A program made the translations under genes and the position numbers. Below the pieces are notes generated by a model. It was not told the DNA's origin. It was given only the letters and a program-made list of their open reading frames with translations, and did not search any database. 64,000 bases of DNA from Turritopsis dohrnii. Lineage: Eukaryota; Cnidaria; Hydrozoa; Anthoathecata; Oceaniidae. Shown one piece after another: positions 20,931-32,461 of this stretch; positions within the stretch are counted from its first letter, which is position 1, and every line of letters begins with the position of its first letter. The stretch is from assembly GCA_027922465.2 (NCBI GenBank), contig BQMF02000176.1, positions 1-64,000 on the forward strand, in the 5' to 3' direction.

Positions 20931-21087
20931 GTGTATGGCTCTTTTGCTATTTGTATTATTTATTTTGGTGGCCACCCCCTCTGTTTAAAAAAGTCTATTG
21001 GGATGGTCTCCAGTCAAATTGTATTTATTTTAGCATCTTAGTATTGCTTTTGTAGACAAATAAATATTATTCATTCATTCAACGATA

Positions 21088-22290
21088 GCTATGATATCGC
21101 TAAAACAATGCTTGAGGAAGGGTTTGAAGATCCTCAAATGCTGATCTCATCGCACGTTTCGAAATTACTCAATCTAGATGAGATACCAAACATTTGTGAC
21201 GTTAGAAAATTACGTAAACTATATGACACTGTCGAAATACAAGTAAGAAGTTTAGCCTGCTTAGGCCTCGATCACAAAAATTACGGTTCTATGCTAACGC
21301 CAATATTATCTAATATTATTTATATTATCTAAATTACCGGATGAATTAAAATTAATTATTAGCCGCCAATTTGGAAAATCGGTTTGGGATATTCGAAAAA
21401 TTTTTGACATCGTTAACCAAGAGTTACAAGCTCGAGAAAAAGTATCCCTTGAAAACACTGACGAAACTTATACCGGCGCGTCTTTAACGACTTACTCCAA
21501 ACCGGAAAAATATCGATCAAATTGTAAACAATCATCAGAATATCAACATGAAAAATTTCCATGTGTTTTTTGCAAAAGAAATCACATGCATGGAAAGTGT
21601 CATATTGTCACAAATACAGAAGTGCGAAAGAACGTTTTATTTTCAGAAAAACGATGTTTTAAATGCTTTATAGTCGGACATTGCGCATCAAAGTGTAAAA
21701 CGTCAATTAAATTTTTCAGGTGTGATGGAAACCACCACACTAGTATTTGCACGTTCAAAGAAAAAAGAAGCATGGTAAAACCAACCAACCTGAACAAAAT
21801 GAAAGTTTCGAAACAGTCTTTTAACAGAAATTTCAGGAGACTAAAGAACCAGTTTCTATGGTAACCATCGGGAAAAAGAACAATATTTTGTTACAGACAG
21901 CTCAAGCTCAGACAGCTTCTCTCGACCTTAGTCAGTCTAAAAATTGTCGCCTCCTTTTCGATAGCGGTTCACAGTTCTCCTATATTACCCCAGAAAGTCG
22001 GATGATTTAAAGTTACAAACATTAGGGAAACAAACAGTGACTATAAAAACATTTGGCGGTCTGACGTCAACGACACACTTAGACGTCGTTAAATTTGTCG
22101 TATATAGTTTGGATCTTAATCGAAAAATTAACGTCACAGCACTTGTTTCAGATATATGTCAACCAATCGAAGATCAAAATGTTGCATTGGCTGTCAACAA
22201 ATTCCCCCATTTGAAGGGTCTACGCCTCGCACATTGTAACCCAGAGAGCCAATCATCCTCATAGGTGCAGATCACTACCAATAGACAGCA
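21088..22290 (+). pseudogene. BEL/Pao LTR retrotransposon gag-protease remnant
   Basis: Fragments in changing frames: a gag part with SSHVSKLLNLDEIP and RKLRKLYDTVEIQVRSL (21108-21332), then LPDELKLIISRQFG, then CCHC zinc knuckles (KRCFKCFIVGHCASKC, near 21655) and a second Cys/His knuckle. An aspartic protease active site LLFDSGSQFSYI lies at about 21955, followed by a HLKGLRLAH-type segment near 22215. This order is typical of BEL/Pao polyproteins. No LTRs or RT were found, and stops are frequent. Confidence 0.7.
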
Positions 22291-22974
22291 CTGCTCTTTC
22301 TTCGGAATACTAGAAAGTCAAAAAGGAAAACGGAAACCCTAATGTAACCTAGCGACTTTGGAAACACGCAAAAGCTTTCACGCCCGAATCCGGAAGATGT
22401 ACAATATGTCTCGCAGAAAAATACGAAATTGCAGTGTATCCTGGAAAAAACTTATTGAACAAAAGGACTGAAATAATAGCCAAATGTCGACACAGAAGAA
22501 AACACCTGCTGCTTCTCCACGGTCTGGAAAATATCACGTGACGTCAATTTTTTTAGAAGCTATTGTAATGCCTTTTTTACAGTTTATTATTATTCTGCTG
22601 AAGATTGTTGCCGAGTACGGTGGCATGACACTATTAGTACGGATAAACTAAATCTCGTCTTTTTACTTAATTGCGTATGTCACGTGTATTAATTTTGAGA
22701 AGAGTCTTACGTTATACAGTCCTCGCGGTAGTTATTCTCTAACAGTTGGTAAATATTTCTTTATAAGATCTTTTGTACATAAATCTATTTATTTTTTGAG
22801 AATTAGAAATTATTTTCTTAGTTTGTTTTTACATCATTCATTTTTTGCGAGCCAGAGATGTATCTGAAAAATTATGTCAAAATTTTCAGAGAAACAATTT
22901 AATGTATTATGTTGTAACTGGCTATCACCATGACCAAAATAAATCAACTTGATAATTTTATCATTTATTTAGAC
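22291..22974. other. No gene recognised
   Basis: No coherent coding signal. Short ORFs on either strand carry no motif. Confidence 0.5.
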
Positions 22975-23060
22975 TAGCCGCCAAGGCAGCGTCGCTCGCC
23001 GCCCATGTCCACCTGCTCTGTATCACTGTATCAATAAACGGCTCGTACAACTTGTGTTCA
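22975..23060 (+). repeat. Short fragment of the GTCGCTCGCCGCCCATG repeat
   Basis: The CTAGCCGCCAAGGCAGCG start and GTCGCTCGCCGCCCATGTCC core resemble the head of the repeat at 23690 and a block near 7168. The rest has diverged or is missing. From 23061 to 23689 I see only AT-rich unique-looking sequence with a locally duplicated TTCCTATTAGTTCATCACTA near 23630-23680. Confidence 0.45.
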
Positions 23061-23689
23061 ACCAGAAGCAGATTCGAAGTCACAACCTCTGGTAAAACCA
23101 ATCTTTTATCAGTGTAACAATACACTCAAAACGTAGAGAGAGAAAACTTCAACTTTTTATTAGCTTTTGTTTTAAAAAAGTTACGCGCTCTAACACGGGT
23201 GCTATCAAACGTAAGGGGTAAATGGTTTCTCTTCTTAAAAAGATCACACGGGAGGAGAGAAAAAAGGCACGTGCTGATTGAATAAATAGAATAAAAAACG
23301 TTCGATCAGAACGCTTAACAATTAAAAGAAGAAATTAATTTGTTAAAAGAAAAGCAAAAAAAAACACATTTTGTTTTGATATAATACTCTTTTTTTACCT
23401 ATCGGTTTTTAAACATTTTGATTGCTCAAAAAAAAAGTTCACCCGTCTCAGACAGTCAGGCAAGAGATAGTGGCAAATCGCACATGCTGCCACGTTCTGC
23501 CACTGCTGCTTTTTGTCCAAAATGTTTAATCAGTTAGTTTCTTTGTATTTAGTTGATGTACTGTTTTCAAAGCCAAGTCAACGTGGAATATAAAACTAAC
23601 AATAATGATAAAAACAAAACGTTATTCCTATTAGTTCATCACTAAGTTCATCACTATTCCTATTAGTTCATCACTAGTTCATCACACGC

Positions 23690-24186
23690 CGCTAAGGCGG
23701 CGTCGCTCGCGGCCCAGGTTCAGCCTGCGTTGCGTCACCGCCCAAAGAGTTAAAATGGAATTAAGGAATTGACAATAGAAAGTGTTACCATCTTGTAGAG
23801 CTCGAAATTCTGAGCAAGAAAATGTATGGGATCATATCTATGAAGCACCGTTACAGAGATGTCGTCGATCAAAGATTTTGATTACGTCACACACCCGTCC
23901 CAAAAAAAAATTTGGCCTAAATTTTTTCGTCACCCCATAACCTGTATCGCGGACCAAAAAAACGTCAGTTATCCCTATTGGTTACCGAGATAATTTTCCC
24001 TAAACGTCGCATTCGATTAGGGTCTCAATACAATGGTTTCACACTGACGTCGCACACAAGAAGAGAAATAATTTATGTGTGATCTTACATTGGTGACTCT
24101 CTTTCGCAGTTCACATCTACCATTTTGCGTGACTTACAAACAAACAAACAGACAGACAGACAGAGAATCGGCTATTAATATATAGA
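23690..24186 (+). repeat. Dispersed repeat family, copy 3 (most complete ends)
   Basis: Starts CGCCGCTAAGGCGGCGTCGC, holds the GTAGAGCTCGAAA block (23793), the GTCAGTTATCCCTATTGGTT block shared with 6775 and 9235, and ends in ACAAACAAACAGACAGACAG followed by CTATTAATATATAGAT. The GC-rich head and the short tandem tail resemble a non-autonomous retroposon or Helitron-like element. The class is undetermined. Confidence 0.55.
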
Positions 24187-24189
24187 TGA

Positions 24190-25756
24190 ATGAAACAGCA
24201 GTTTATTTGGCAACACAAGTACAACTCTGTGAATTGTAAAGGTTTTTGTATTAAAAGCAAAAGTACAAAACATGATTTATTGACTTCTATTAAATCAGCT
24301 GGTCAAGAGCGAACTAATATTAAACGCCCAAGGTCTACAAAGACTGTGACACTTGCGTGGAAACACTTTAATGAAAATAAATCAAGATACTGTGTTGTAA
24401 GGGAGTGCAATGGAGGTGTCAATAGACAACATAAATTTCCTCAAGATGCAACTAAAGAAGAAATTCTGAGTGTAATGAAAGATTTTTTCTTTCCAAACTC
24501 TGTGGGTGGTTTTGCTGGATGTTTAAATTTGAACAAAATTGAACTCGGTAACAACCAAGGTGAGATAATTGACAAGATCAATGATGAAAAATTTACACTT
24601 TCTGGTTACTGTTTAAAAACTTGGTATCATACCAAGACTAAACTGTACCTGTTAACCAAAAAAAACTAGTCGAGAAATAATTTTTGACATCAATTTTGAT
24701 GATGATAGTGATGATGAATTTCAAGTACCAGTCAAAAGGATGATTGATCTCAGTGCGGATGATGTGAAGGCAAACCGACTTGAGGAATTAATGGAGACCC
24801 GTGGTTCACGTGTTTCACCGTCCCCTAATATATCTAATGCACATGTTGTTATATCTGTTACGCTTCTTACCAAGGAAATCAGAACAAGGATCTTCCACGA
24901 AAATTCATTATTTCAAGAAGTATATGACTGGGCAGGTAGCTTAGCTCTGAAACCGGAATTCTTTAGTCTTCAAGATGAAGGAGACAATACCATTCATCCA
25001 TACGATGTTGTAAAATCAGGATCCTACTTCATCAAGGAGAGTAACGAGGCACAATGACACCAGGAGGAACAATTGCATTTAAAGGTGATGGTGTGGTTGA
25101 ATCTTTGGAGGAATATACTAGCATAAATGATTTGAGAGAAAATGAAAAACAGAAATTGACAGAACGTGATACTGAGTACATCATTAGGCGTGAAAATGCA
25201 TATCATGAAATGTTACAGCTTTATAAGAAAAGAAATATTTCAACTTCTACTCTGAAATTGCATTTTAAGGATGAGGATGCAGATGGAGATGAGGTTGCTA
25301 GAGATGTATTTAGTGAATTCTATTCGAAACTTTACAAAAGAATGGAAGGTTCACATGCAAAAATTCCATCAGCAAATTTTGACGATGATGATTTGGAAAC
25401 AATTGGGAAAATAGAGAGCCATGTACAACGTTTCTACTGTTGGCTTGTGCAGGGCAACAATGAAGAGTTTTCTGCATGGACAGGTCACAGATTGCGACTT
25501 TATGTCCTCCTTTATGGAGTTTCTACCATCAACCGAGAAAAATTTGGTGGAAGATCCTGAAATGAAAAAACCACAAGCAATCACTGACATTTTAGCCGAA
25601 TATGCGATTTTTGAGCAACCAAACCCAAGTAACATCAAGACCCTCTGCAAGAATGGTGTTGATAAAACAATCATGTTTTCCAATGCAAGCTATTGCAAAA
25701 GGAATGAATTACTTATGGGAGTCAATATATACACTTTTTCTTATTATAAGCAGTAA
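24190..25756 (+). pseudogene. Second G2E3-like HECT gene fragment, broken
   Basis: Pieces: 24190-24669 (N-terminal region), 24740-25057 with HVVISVTLLTKEIRTRIF and VYDWAGSLALKPEFF (equivalent to HVVISVRHYVLG in the gene at 9587), 25054-25560 (start of the HECT-like part, LKLHFKDEDADGDEVARDVF), and 25421-25756 with FLPSTEKNL. Frame changes occur at an A8 run near 24660, near 25055 and near 25470. The catalytic end is absent. Confidence 0.55.
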
Positions 25757-26059
25757 CCGTCTTTTTCGACTCCCTCCTCAGCGACTCATGATTTTTGACA
25801 TTCCGGTCTGTAATATACACGCTTGAATTTTACAGACCAGATAATCGGTCACAGTTGAATTTCTGACAGCATCCCTAAAATCGAAGGACTCCCCAAAATC
25901 GAAAGATTCCCCAAAATCGAAGGTTATTTTCATTTATCATCAGTAACCGTCACTTTCGACCCCCTCTGCAGCGACTCATGATTTTTGACCTTCTGGTCTG
26001 TAAAATACACGCTCCAATTTTACAGACCAGAAAATCGGTCACGGTTAAATTGCTGACAT
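25752..26059 (+). repeat. Tandem pair of about 110-bp units
   Basis: CAGTAACCGTC...GCGACTCATGATTTTTGAC...TTACAGACCAGA.AATCGGTCAC occurs at about 25754-25870 and again at about 25943-26059 with substitutions. Between them lie three CCCCAAAATCGAA.GA units (25873-25925). Function unknown. Confidence 0.7.
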
Positions 26060-26070
26060 CGATGTAGAGT

Positions 26071-26173
26071 GGATGTAAAAAGGGAGACGTAAACTAGAGA
26101 AACAACTAGTGGTAACCGAAAGGAGTTGTCTACCCAATGGTGTCGCATTAAAGAGACGGTGTTCAAAGTACAA
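26071..26173 (+). other. Fossil fragment of a Polinton coiled-coil gene with internal deletion
   Basis: 26071-26109 matches 48202-48240 and 26110-26173 matches about 48598-48658 inside the Polinton B gene 47782-49071, with the 357 bp between them missing. Substitutions are scattered, so it comes from a related, older Polinton. There is no other Polinton sequence around it. Confidence 0.7.
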
Positions 26174-26489
26174 AGTTTGGTGTGTGACAATGTACAGCCT
26201 GGATACCGAGATACATTTTAGGCTATTTATTTTCAATACGCTGAAAGCACCCATCCTTTGCGCGGCTAATAGTGATGCATTGCAAACACACCATGCTGCT
26301 TGCTTTCTTTCTGCTGCTGTTGCTGTGAGAAGTGGGTGTAAAAGGTACCCTTCGTTTCTCATTTAATTTCGAGATTCTTGACAGTGCTCGGTTTCTAAAT
26401 TTTATTGTCTTTTTTTCATTGCTCTACTTACTACTGTATACCGCAGCTTTTTACATTGTGCAGTTTCCTTCGACGTAGTTTCAATTTTA

Positions 26490-27248
26490 ATGAGGATTAG
26501 TTTTGATTTACACTCTCGCCTTGCAGTTTGCAACATTACAATGATTTTGTTGTACTTAAATTTACATCATGCAGTGCGGAAACTTGATTTACTACTGTTA
26601 CATGGGATCGAAAGGAATCCGGGTCCAACTTTCAATAAATCTGTTCAAGGTTCTTTTCATCAAGGTGACCCAAAATTTGGTTCAACTGCAGGCTTTCAGT
26701 GTACTGGTAATTCTATGATAGCAATTGTTCTTAGCGCTGTTAAAAAAGTATCATTGTGGAAGTCATGGGATCTAGACTATATATTAAACCAAGGTGATAC
26801 ACTGTTCAAATCTTTACATGCAGTTGGACCACTTGCTGTTGATGAAGTGCCGAGAAATTTAATGATAGAAGGCCAGTTAGTGGAGGTTGATTTGCTTCTC
26901 TTGCACAGCAATCTGTTTAGTGAAAGAAACCTTTTTGAGTTTCACATTAATTTATCAAGAGAAGAAATTGTCCATGGTGCAATATTTACTTGTGCAGGAT
27001 ACAGTTTTTCTCTCATTTGGAATGAAAATACCCAGACAGTTTTTTTGTTTGATTCACACAGTAAAAATATTGATGGTATGCATGTCCCCAATGGCACATC
27101 AACGCTTTTTGAATTTTCTTTGTTATGTGACCTTAATAGCTATGTTAAAAGTTTTTTTCTTGGTGTAAATAATGAAACACAGTATGACATACAATATATC
27201 AAAGTCAGAATCTGCCTGATGCTATATCCTCCATTGCCTCATCATTAA
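26490..27248 (+). CDS. Helentron cysteine peptidase-like protein with N-terminal 2A-like motif
   Basis: The first 46 residues are hydrophobic and end in GIERNPGP at residues 39-46, followed by Thr. This resembles the ribosome-skipping 2A signature (D-V/I-E-x-N-P-G-P) but lacks the Asp. Next comes FHQGDPKFG, a presumed catalytic Cys in FQCTGNSMIAI, an EEIVHGAIFTCAGYSF strand and FLFDSHSKN carrying Asp/His. The layout is that of the papain-fold peptidases (OTU or herpesvirus tegument C76-like) found with Helentrons. The ORF ends at 27248 and its last 20 residues look out of frame, so it may be truncated. It may be the N-terminal part of the large polyprotein. Confidence 0.6.
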   Translation: MRISFDLHSRLAVCNITMILLYLNLHHAVRKLDLLLLHGIERNPGPTFNKSVQGSFHQGDPKFGSTAGFQCTGNSMIAIVLSAVKKVSLWKSWDLDYILNQGDTLFKSLHAVGPLAVDEVPRNLMIEGQLVEVDLLLLHSNLFSERNLFEFHINLSREEIVHGAIFTCAGYSFSLIWNENTQTVFLFDSHSKNIDGMHVPNGTSTLFEFSLLCDLNSYVKSFFLGVNNETQYDIQYIKVRICLMLYPPLPHH

Positions 27249-27325
27249 TCAGAAATAGGCGTAGAATATATGTTCAGAAGCGAAAAGTTATAACAAATGA
27301 AAGGCTCAAGCAAAATCATTGTGAA

Positions 27326-30300
27326 ATGTATGGTACCGAAAAACATGAGGAGGTGAAACGTAAACGTAGAGAAAGTTACTCAAATTCTGTGAAAAAACTA
27401 AAGTCATCCGAAAGAATTGATAAGTTTATTAAACTCACTAGGTGTGGCCCAACCTGTGTTTGTATTGTTTGTAATCGGTCATTATATTTAAGATCTGTAT
27501 TGAATTTTGATAAAGAAAAATATCCAGACTTTTTATATTTAATTTATAAAGTTCCAGGCAGAAAGGAATTTATCTGTAAGACATGTGATAAATGTTTGAA
27601 AAAGGCTAGAATACCAGCTCAAGCTTTGTGGAACAAATTAGACATTCCTGAAGAGCCAGATGAGTTAAAAAACTTGAATAGGTTAGAGCGTGTGCTTATC
27701 TCCAGAAGAATTCTTTTTAAAAAGATAACTATAATGCCGAAAGGACAATTCCCAAAACTGAAAGGATCAATTTGTAATGTCCCAATTGATACAACTGATG
27801 TGACTGATATACTTCCACGTGGTGCAGACAGCAATGGTTTGATATTGATAAAGTTGAAACGAAAGTTAAGTTTTAGAGGTCATGTGTACTTTGAAGCTGT
27901 TTCTCCAGAATCTGTTTATTTAGCTCTTCAATATCTGAAAGAAAATAACCCACTGTATCGTGATATTGAAGTTTCTTATGATAACATGCCAAGCAACTTG
28001 CTTGATTTATCTGAAGTTACAACTGAAAATTTGTGTGAAGAGCAAGCTGACCACTTAGAAAACTTAGAGCAAGATGAAAATCCACTGGATGCATTCAGGT
28101 TGAATACACAAGAAACCATGTTAATAACAAATTTTCCAACTTCTGAAGAAATAAGCATTGCTCCTGGTGAAGGTCAACAACCTAATGGTCTGTTGACAGA
28201 TAAGAATTGTGAAGAATTAGCCTTTCCACATTTATTTCCAAATGGAGAATTTGGATATACCGTAGATCGTGAAGTGCACTTATCACCGATAAAATATTTC
28301 AATGAAAGATTGTTAAACTACACACAGAGTTTTGCATCTGATTCAGACTATATATTTTATGCATTGTCAGTAGTGCAGCAAAATAGACTGTCAAGCCAAA
28401 TCAATATCGCAATGAAAAAAATTTGCTCAAATCAGTTGACAGCTGGCATGTTATCCAACAATTTTTCTGAAACTGTGAAATCATATGTGTCAAAGGACGA
28501 TGGCTATCAGTTCATGAGTACCATTAAAGGGACTCCAGCTTACTGGAAAAAATTTCTCTTTGAAGTTTTAGCTATGGTGAAACAACTTGGCTTACCAACT
28601 TTTTTCATGACTCTAAGTTGTGCAGATTTACGCTGGAATGAGCTTATCTCTATTATAGCGGAATTGAAGGGTGAAAATTTAACTGATGATAACATAAATG
28701 ATATGGATTTCTTCAATCGTTGTAAGTATTTGAATTTTAATCCTGTCTTGCTGGCGAGACATTTTCAATATAGAGTAGAAACTTTCTTTCAAACAATTTT
28801 AGTTAATGGTCCTCTTGGCAAAGTTCATTATCATGCAATTAGAGTAGAATTTCAAGTTAGGGTTAGCCCACATATACACTCATTTTTATGGATTGTTGAT
28901 GCGCCTCTTCTAACTGAGGAAACTATTGATGAATATATTGCCTTTGTTGATGGCTTAGTAAAAGTAACTGTGCCAGATATAGCTAGTGAAAAAGAGCAGT
29001 TTGACCTAGTAACTACTTATCAAATTCATTCCCATTCAAAGTCATGCCGAAAGTACAAGAATCAGATATGCCGATATCATTTTGGAAAGTTTTTCACTGA
29101 TCGCACAATCATTGCTAAGCCTTTACCAAAAGAAATGTCTGATGAACAGAAACAAGCAATACTGCAAAAAAGAGAATTAATTCTTTCAACAGTAAAGGAG
29201 TATATAGACACATACTTAGACCCAAAGAAACGAAATATTCTTGACCCTTCGAAAGAAAATTTTCAAAGCATTCCACTCATTTCAGAAATTTTAGAGCAAT
29301 TGAAAATATCAGAATCAGATTACTATAATGCTCTTAGCATTTCGTGTGATTCAGATTTCCAAATACATTTGAAACGACCACCTAATTCCTGTTTCATGAT
29401 TAATTATTTTGATGAGGGATTGCAAGCTTGGAAAGCAAACATTGATATTCAACCAGTCTTTAATCATTACAACGCTGTAACTTATGTGCGCGTATTTTTC
29501 TAAAGCAGAAGATGAAACCTCACAGGCAATGAAGCAAGCTGCCCATCATTTGCTCTTCATGTTTTTTCCCTTCCGAAATGAAGAGGCTCTTAAATCTTTT
29601 AATGGTTCATATGTTGAAAAATTGCAAGAATCAGGTGTAATCAATGCAATCAACAGAAATAAACAAATTTTTGAACCTTATGGTGATTTAGTAGACAATG
29701 CTTTGCAGAATTTGCATTCAGATCTTCATAACAATACAGATGCTTATGCGCAACAAGAAAATGATTCAGTGCAGCAAGAGTTACAGGATACAGTAAATGA
29801 ATTAGTCGAAGATCCTACTGAAGATGCAGTAGTATTTGATGAGCCAGTCAATGTGTCTGGTACAGCTCCAGTTCTTCTTTCAGATGGTGAATTAAATGAC
29901 AAAATAAGATCTTTGAATATCGACCAAAGAAAAATATTTGATATTATCTATAATTGGGCAAATAGAAAGGTCAAAAACTTAAATTCGCGATCTCCTGCCC
30001 ATATAGATTCCTTGCATTATTTCTTAACAGGCAATGCTGGGTGCGGCAAGTCTTTCCTTACTAAAGTTATCTATCATTCCTTATCAAAAGTATTTTCCTA
30101 CAGAAACACGGACATTGAGAAACCCAAAGTTCTTCTTATGGCTCCAACTGGTGTAGCTGCTATAAATGTTGGTGCAACTACTATTCATACAGCACTTGGT
30201 ATTCCAGTCGGAAATTTTGGAAAAAATTTACCTTCGTTGAGTGATAAAAAAAATCTAATTTACGTAATAAATACTCAGATTTAAAAGTAATTATTACTGA

Positions 30301-31333
30301 TGAAATATCAGTGGTTTCTAATTACACGCTTCTTCACATTCATATGAGATTGTTGGAAATTTTTGGTTGTTCTAATGAAAATCCTTTCGCTGGCTTAACT
30401 GTGATTACTGTTGGTGATTTTCTTCAGTTGCCTCCAATTGCAGCTAAACCTGTTTATGCAGAATATAGAAATACATTAGATCACCTTTGGAAGCATTTTC
30501 AAATTGCGGAGTTAACGCAAGTGATGAGACAACAAGGTGAAAATACTTTTATTGATTTACTTAATCATGTTCGAATAGCTCAGCTACAACCAGAAGACAT
30601 TGCTATCTTGAAAAGTCGATTTATATCTCCGGAAGCTGCAAACTATCCAGAAGATGCAATTCATATATTTGCGGAAAATGTTCCTGTGATTGATAGAAAT
30701 TTAGCCAGGCTTGAAGCTGTTCCTAAATTTTTATACCAAATTCATGGAACTGATATTTTACCAAAAAATGTGCCCATTAAAAAAATTGATGAACTTTTGA
30801 ATCGTAAGCAGTCTGATACTGGAGGTCTTGCTGGTATTTTGAAAGTGAAAGTAGATGCTCGTGTAATGCTAACAGTTAATATTGATATTCAGGATAGATT
30901 AATCAATGGACAAATTGGTACTGTAAAGCACATTTTCTGTCAAAATGGAAAAGTGCTAAAAATTTACGTTAAATTTGATGATCCCAGAGCCGGTGAAAAA
31001 AAAATGAATGCAGATCCATTTTCAAGACAACACTCTTTTGTTCCTATAGAAAAGGCAGAAGCTTCCATCCAAATAAGGAAAGGTAAAGAATCTTCTCCAG
31101 TTATCAAACGAACTCAATTCCCTTTAGCATTAAGTTATGCATGCACATGTCATAAAGTTCAAGGATTGAGTCTTAATGAGGCTGTTATAAGTTTTGACCT
31201 CGTAAAGCAAAGAAATTTCAATTATGGTCAGATGTATGTAGCACTCAGCAGAGTAAGATCGCTAGAAGGACTCTATCTTATAGGAAGTTTTGATCCTAAT
31301 GCAATTAGAGCTGACCCAAAAAGCAACAGCTGA
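27326..31333 (+). pseudogene. Helentron Rep-helicase, broken into three frames
   Basis: 27326-29503: Cys-rich N-terminus (CGPTCVCIVC, CKTCDKC), a DUF6570-like region (GQFPKLKGSICNVP), Helitron-like N domain, the HUH motif PHIHSFLW (about 28870) and the Tyr-containing HYNAVTYV region. The frame changes near 29490. 29484-30284: Pif1-like helicase with Walker A GNAGCGKSFLT. The frame changes at an A8 run near 30250. 30311-31333: remaining helicase motifs (QLPPIAAKP, MRQQGENTF, YACTCHKVQGL, YVALSRVRSL). It would nick and unwind DNA for rolling-circle transposition. The breaks make this copy non-functional as read. Confidence 0.8.
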
Positions 31334-32024
31334 GTATGATCGTATGCGTAGAGAATGTCCACTTAAATTTGCTGATGAACAAAATTTACATGACACAGAA
31401 CTCACTATTGGTTTATTAAATATTAGATCATTTAACAAACATGCGATAGATGTTTCTTTGTGCAATGACTTGGTGTTGTCTGATGTTTTATGCTTCACAG
31501 AAACTCAGTTGTTACCAGGTCAAATGTCACAAGATGCAGAAGAATCTTTAAATCAGTTTGAAATTCATCATAACAGTTGTACCGATCAATTTCAAAGCTT
31601 AGCTTTTTGCTTTCGAAAAGGCATAGTTGTTGTAGAGCATCATTTCGGTACTGGTTCCGCCATATTTACATTTTGCAAAGAAACATTTTTGAACAAACCA
31701 ATGAAACTGTTATTGTTGTATAGAAAGAATTCTGCGAATTTAACTATGTTTTTCAGTAGCCTGGCAGATCTTATAGCTCATCAACAACTAGATATAATCC
31801 TAGGGGACTTTAATATTGATGGATTTCATGCGAATGTAACCTTAAACCAAGTTATGTCTAATTACTCTCAACTTGTCTCTGAACCTACTCATTTATCTGG
31901 CTCATTGCTGGATCATGTTTATGTACATAAAAACTTATTGTCACTATTCAAGGTTAGCACTCAAGTAGTTTCAACATATTTTAGTGACCATGATGCAGTG
32001 AAGTTACAAATCACGCATAAGTAA
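31290..32024 (+). pseudogene. Helentron AP-like endonuclease domain
   Basis: Exo/endo/phosphatase fold recognised by GLLNIRSF, CFTETQLL, ILGDFNIDG and a final SDHDAVKL. In Helentrons this domain is fused to the C-terminus of the helicase. Here it overlaps the helicase end and is offset by one frame near 31318, beside an AAAAA run. The domain itself is open to a stop at 32024. Confidence 0.7.
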
Positions 32025-32461
32025 AACAGTAATAATTTTTTGAACATTTTAGAGATTTTATGCTGATGCTTTTATTTCCCAAGCCAGTCTTCACTCATGT
32101 CAAGTTACTCTGAAATTGCAGCTGAACCAACTCATTTATCTGGATCTTTTCTTAATCATGTTTATTTGGAAATGACTTGCAAATTGACTAAAGCATTAAG
32201 AGTGTACATGAGACTTCTACATAAATTTTAAGTGACATTTAGTTATAGTTATAGTTGCTATTCACTTTCAATAGTTAACAGTCAGCACAGGAGTACTTCA
32301 GTTTGATTTAAATTGCGTAACCATGTTTGCATTCAATCCGACATAATACGACTTAATCCGAATGCCATTTTTTATGGTTTTTATTGAAGATTTGTAGACA
32401 TGGATAACTTTAGTTCTTTTCATCATTGAATTGCATAATTTTGTCATTTCAGAAAGAAAGA

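Larger units (their letters stand above)
14400..21083 (+). mobile_element. L2/CR1-like non-LTR retrotransposon, interrupted by Harbinger
   Basis: Contains a PHD-finger protein, an AP-type endonuclease and a reverse transcriptase, ending with a short microsatellite tail of ATTC units (about 21067-21083), as in L2/CR1 elements. The left end is uncertain (5' UTR about 14340-14567). A 2.9-kb Harbinger element sits inside the RT. Several stops and frameshifts show it is dead. Confidence 0.75.

Noticed and set aside
20668..21055. Long Phe/Cys/Val-rich ORFs resembling membrane proteins
   Set aside because: Produced by a T-rich low-complexity tract.
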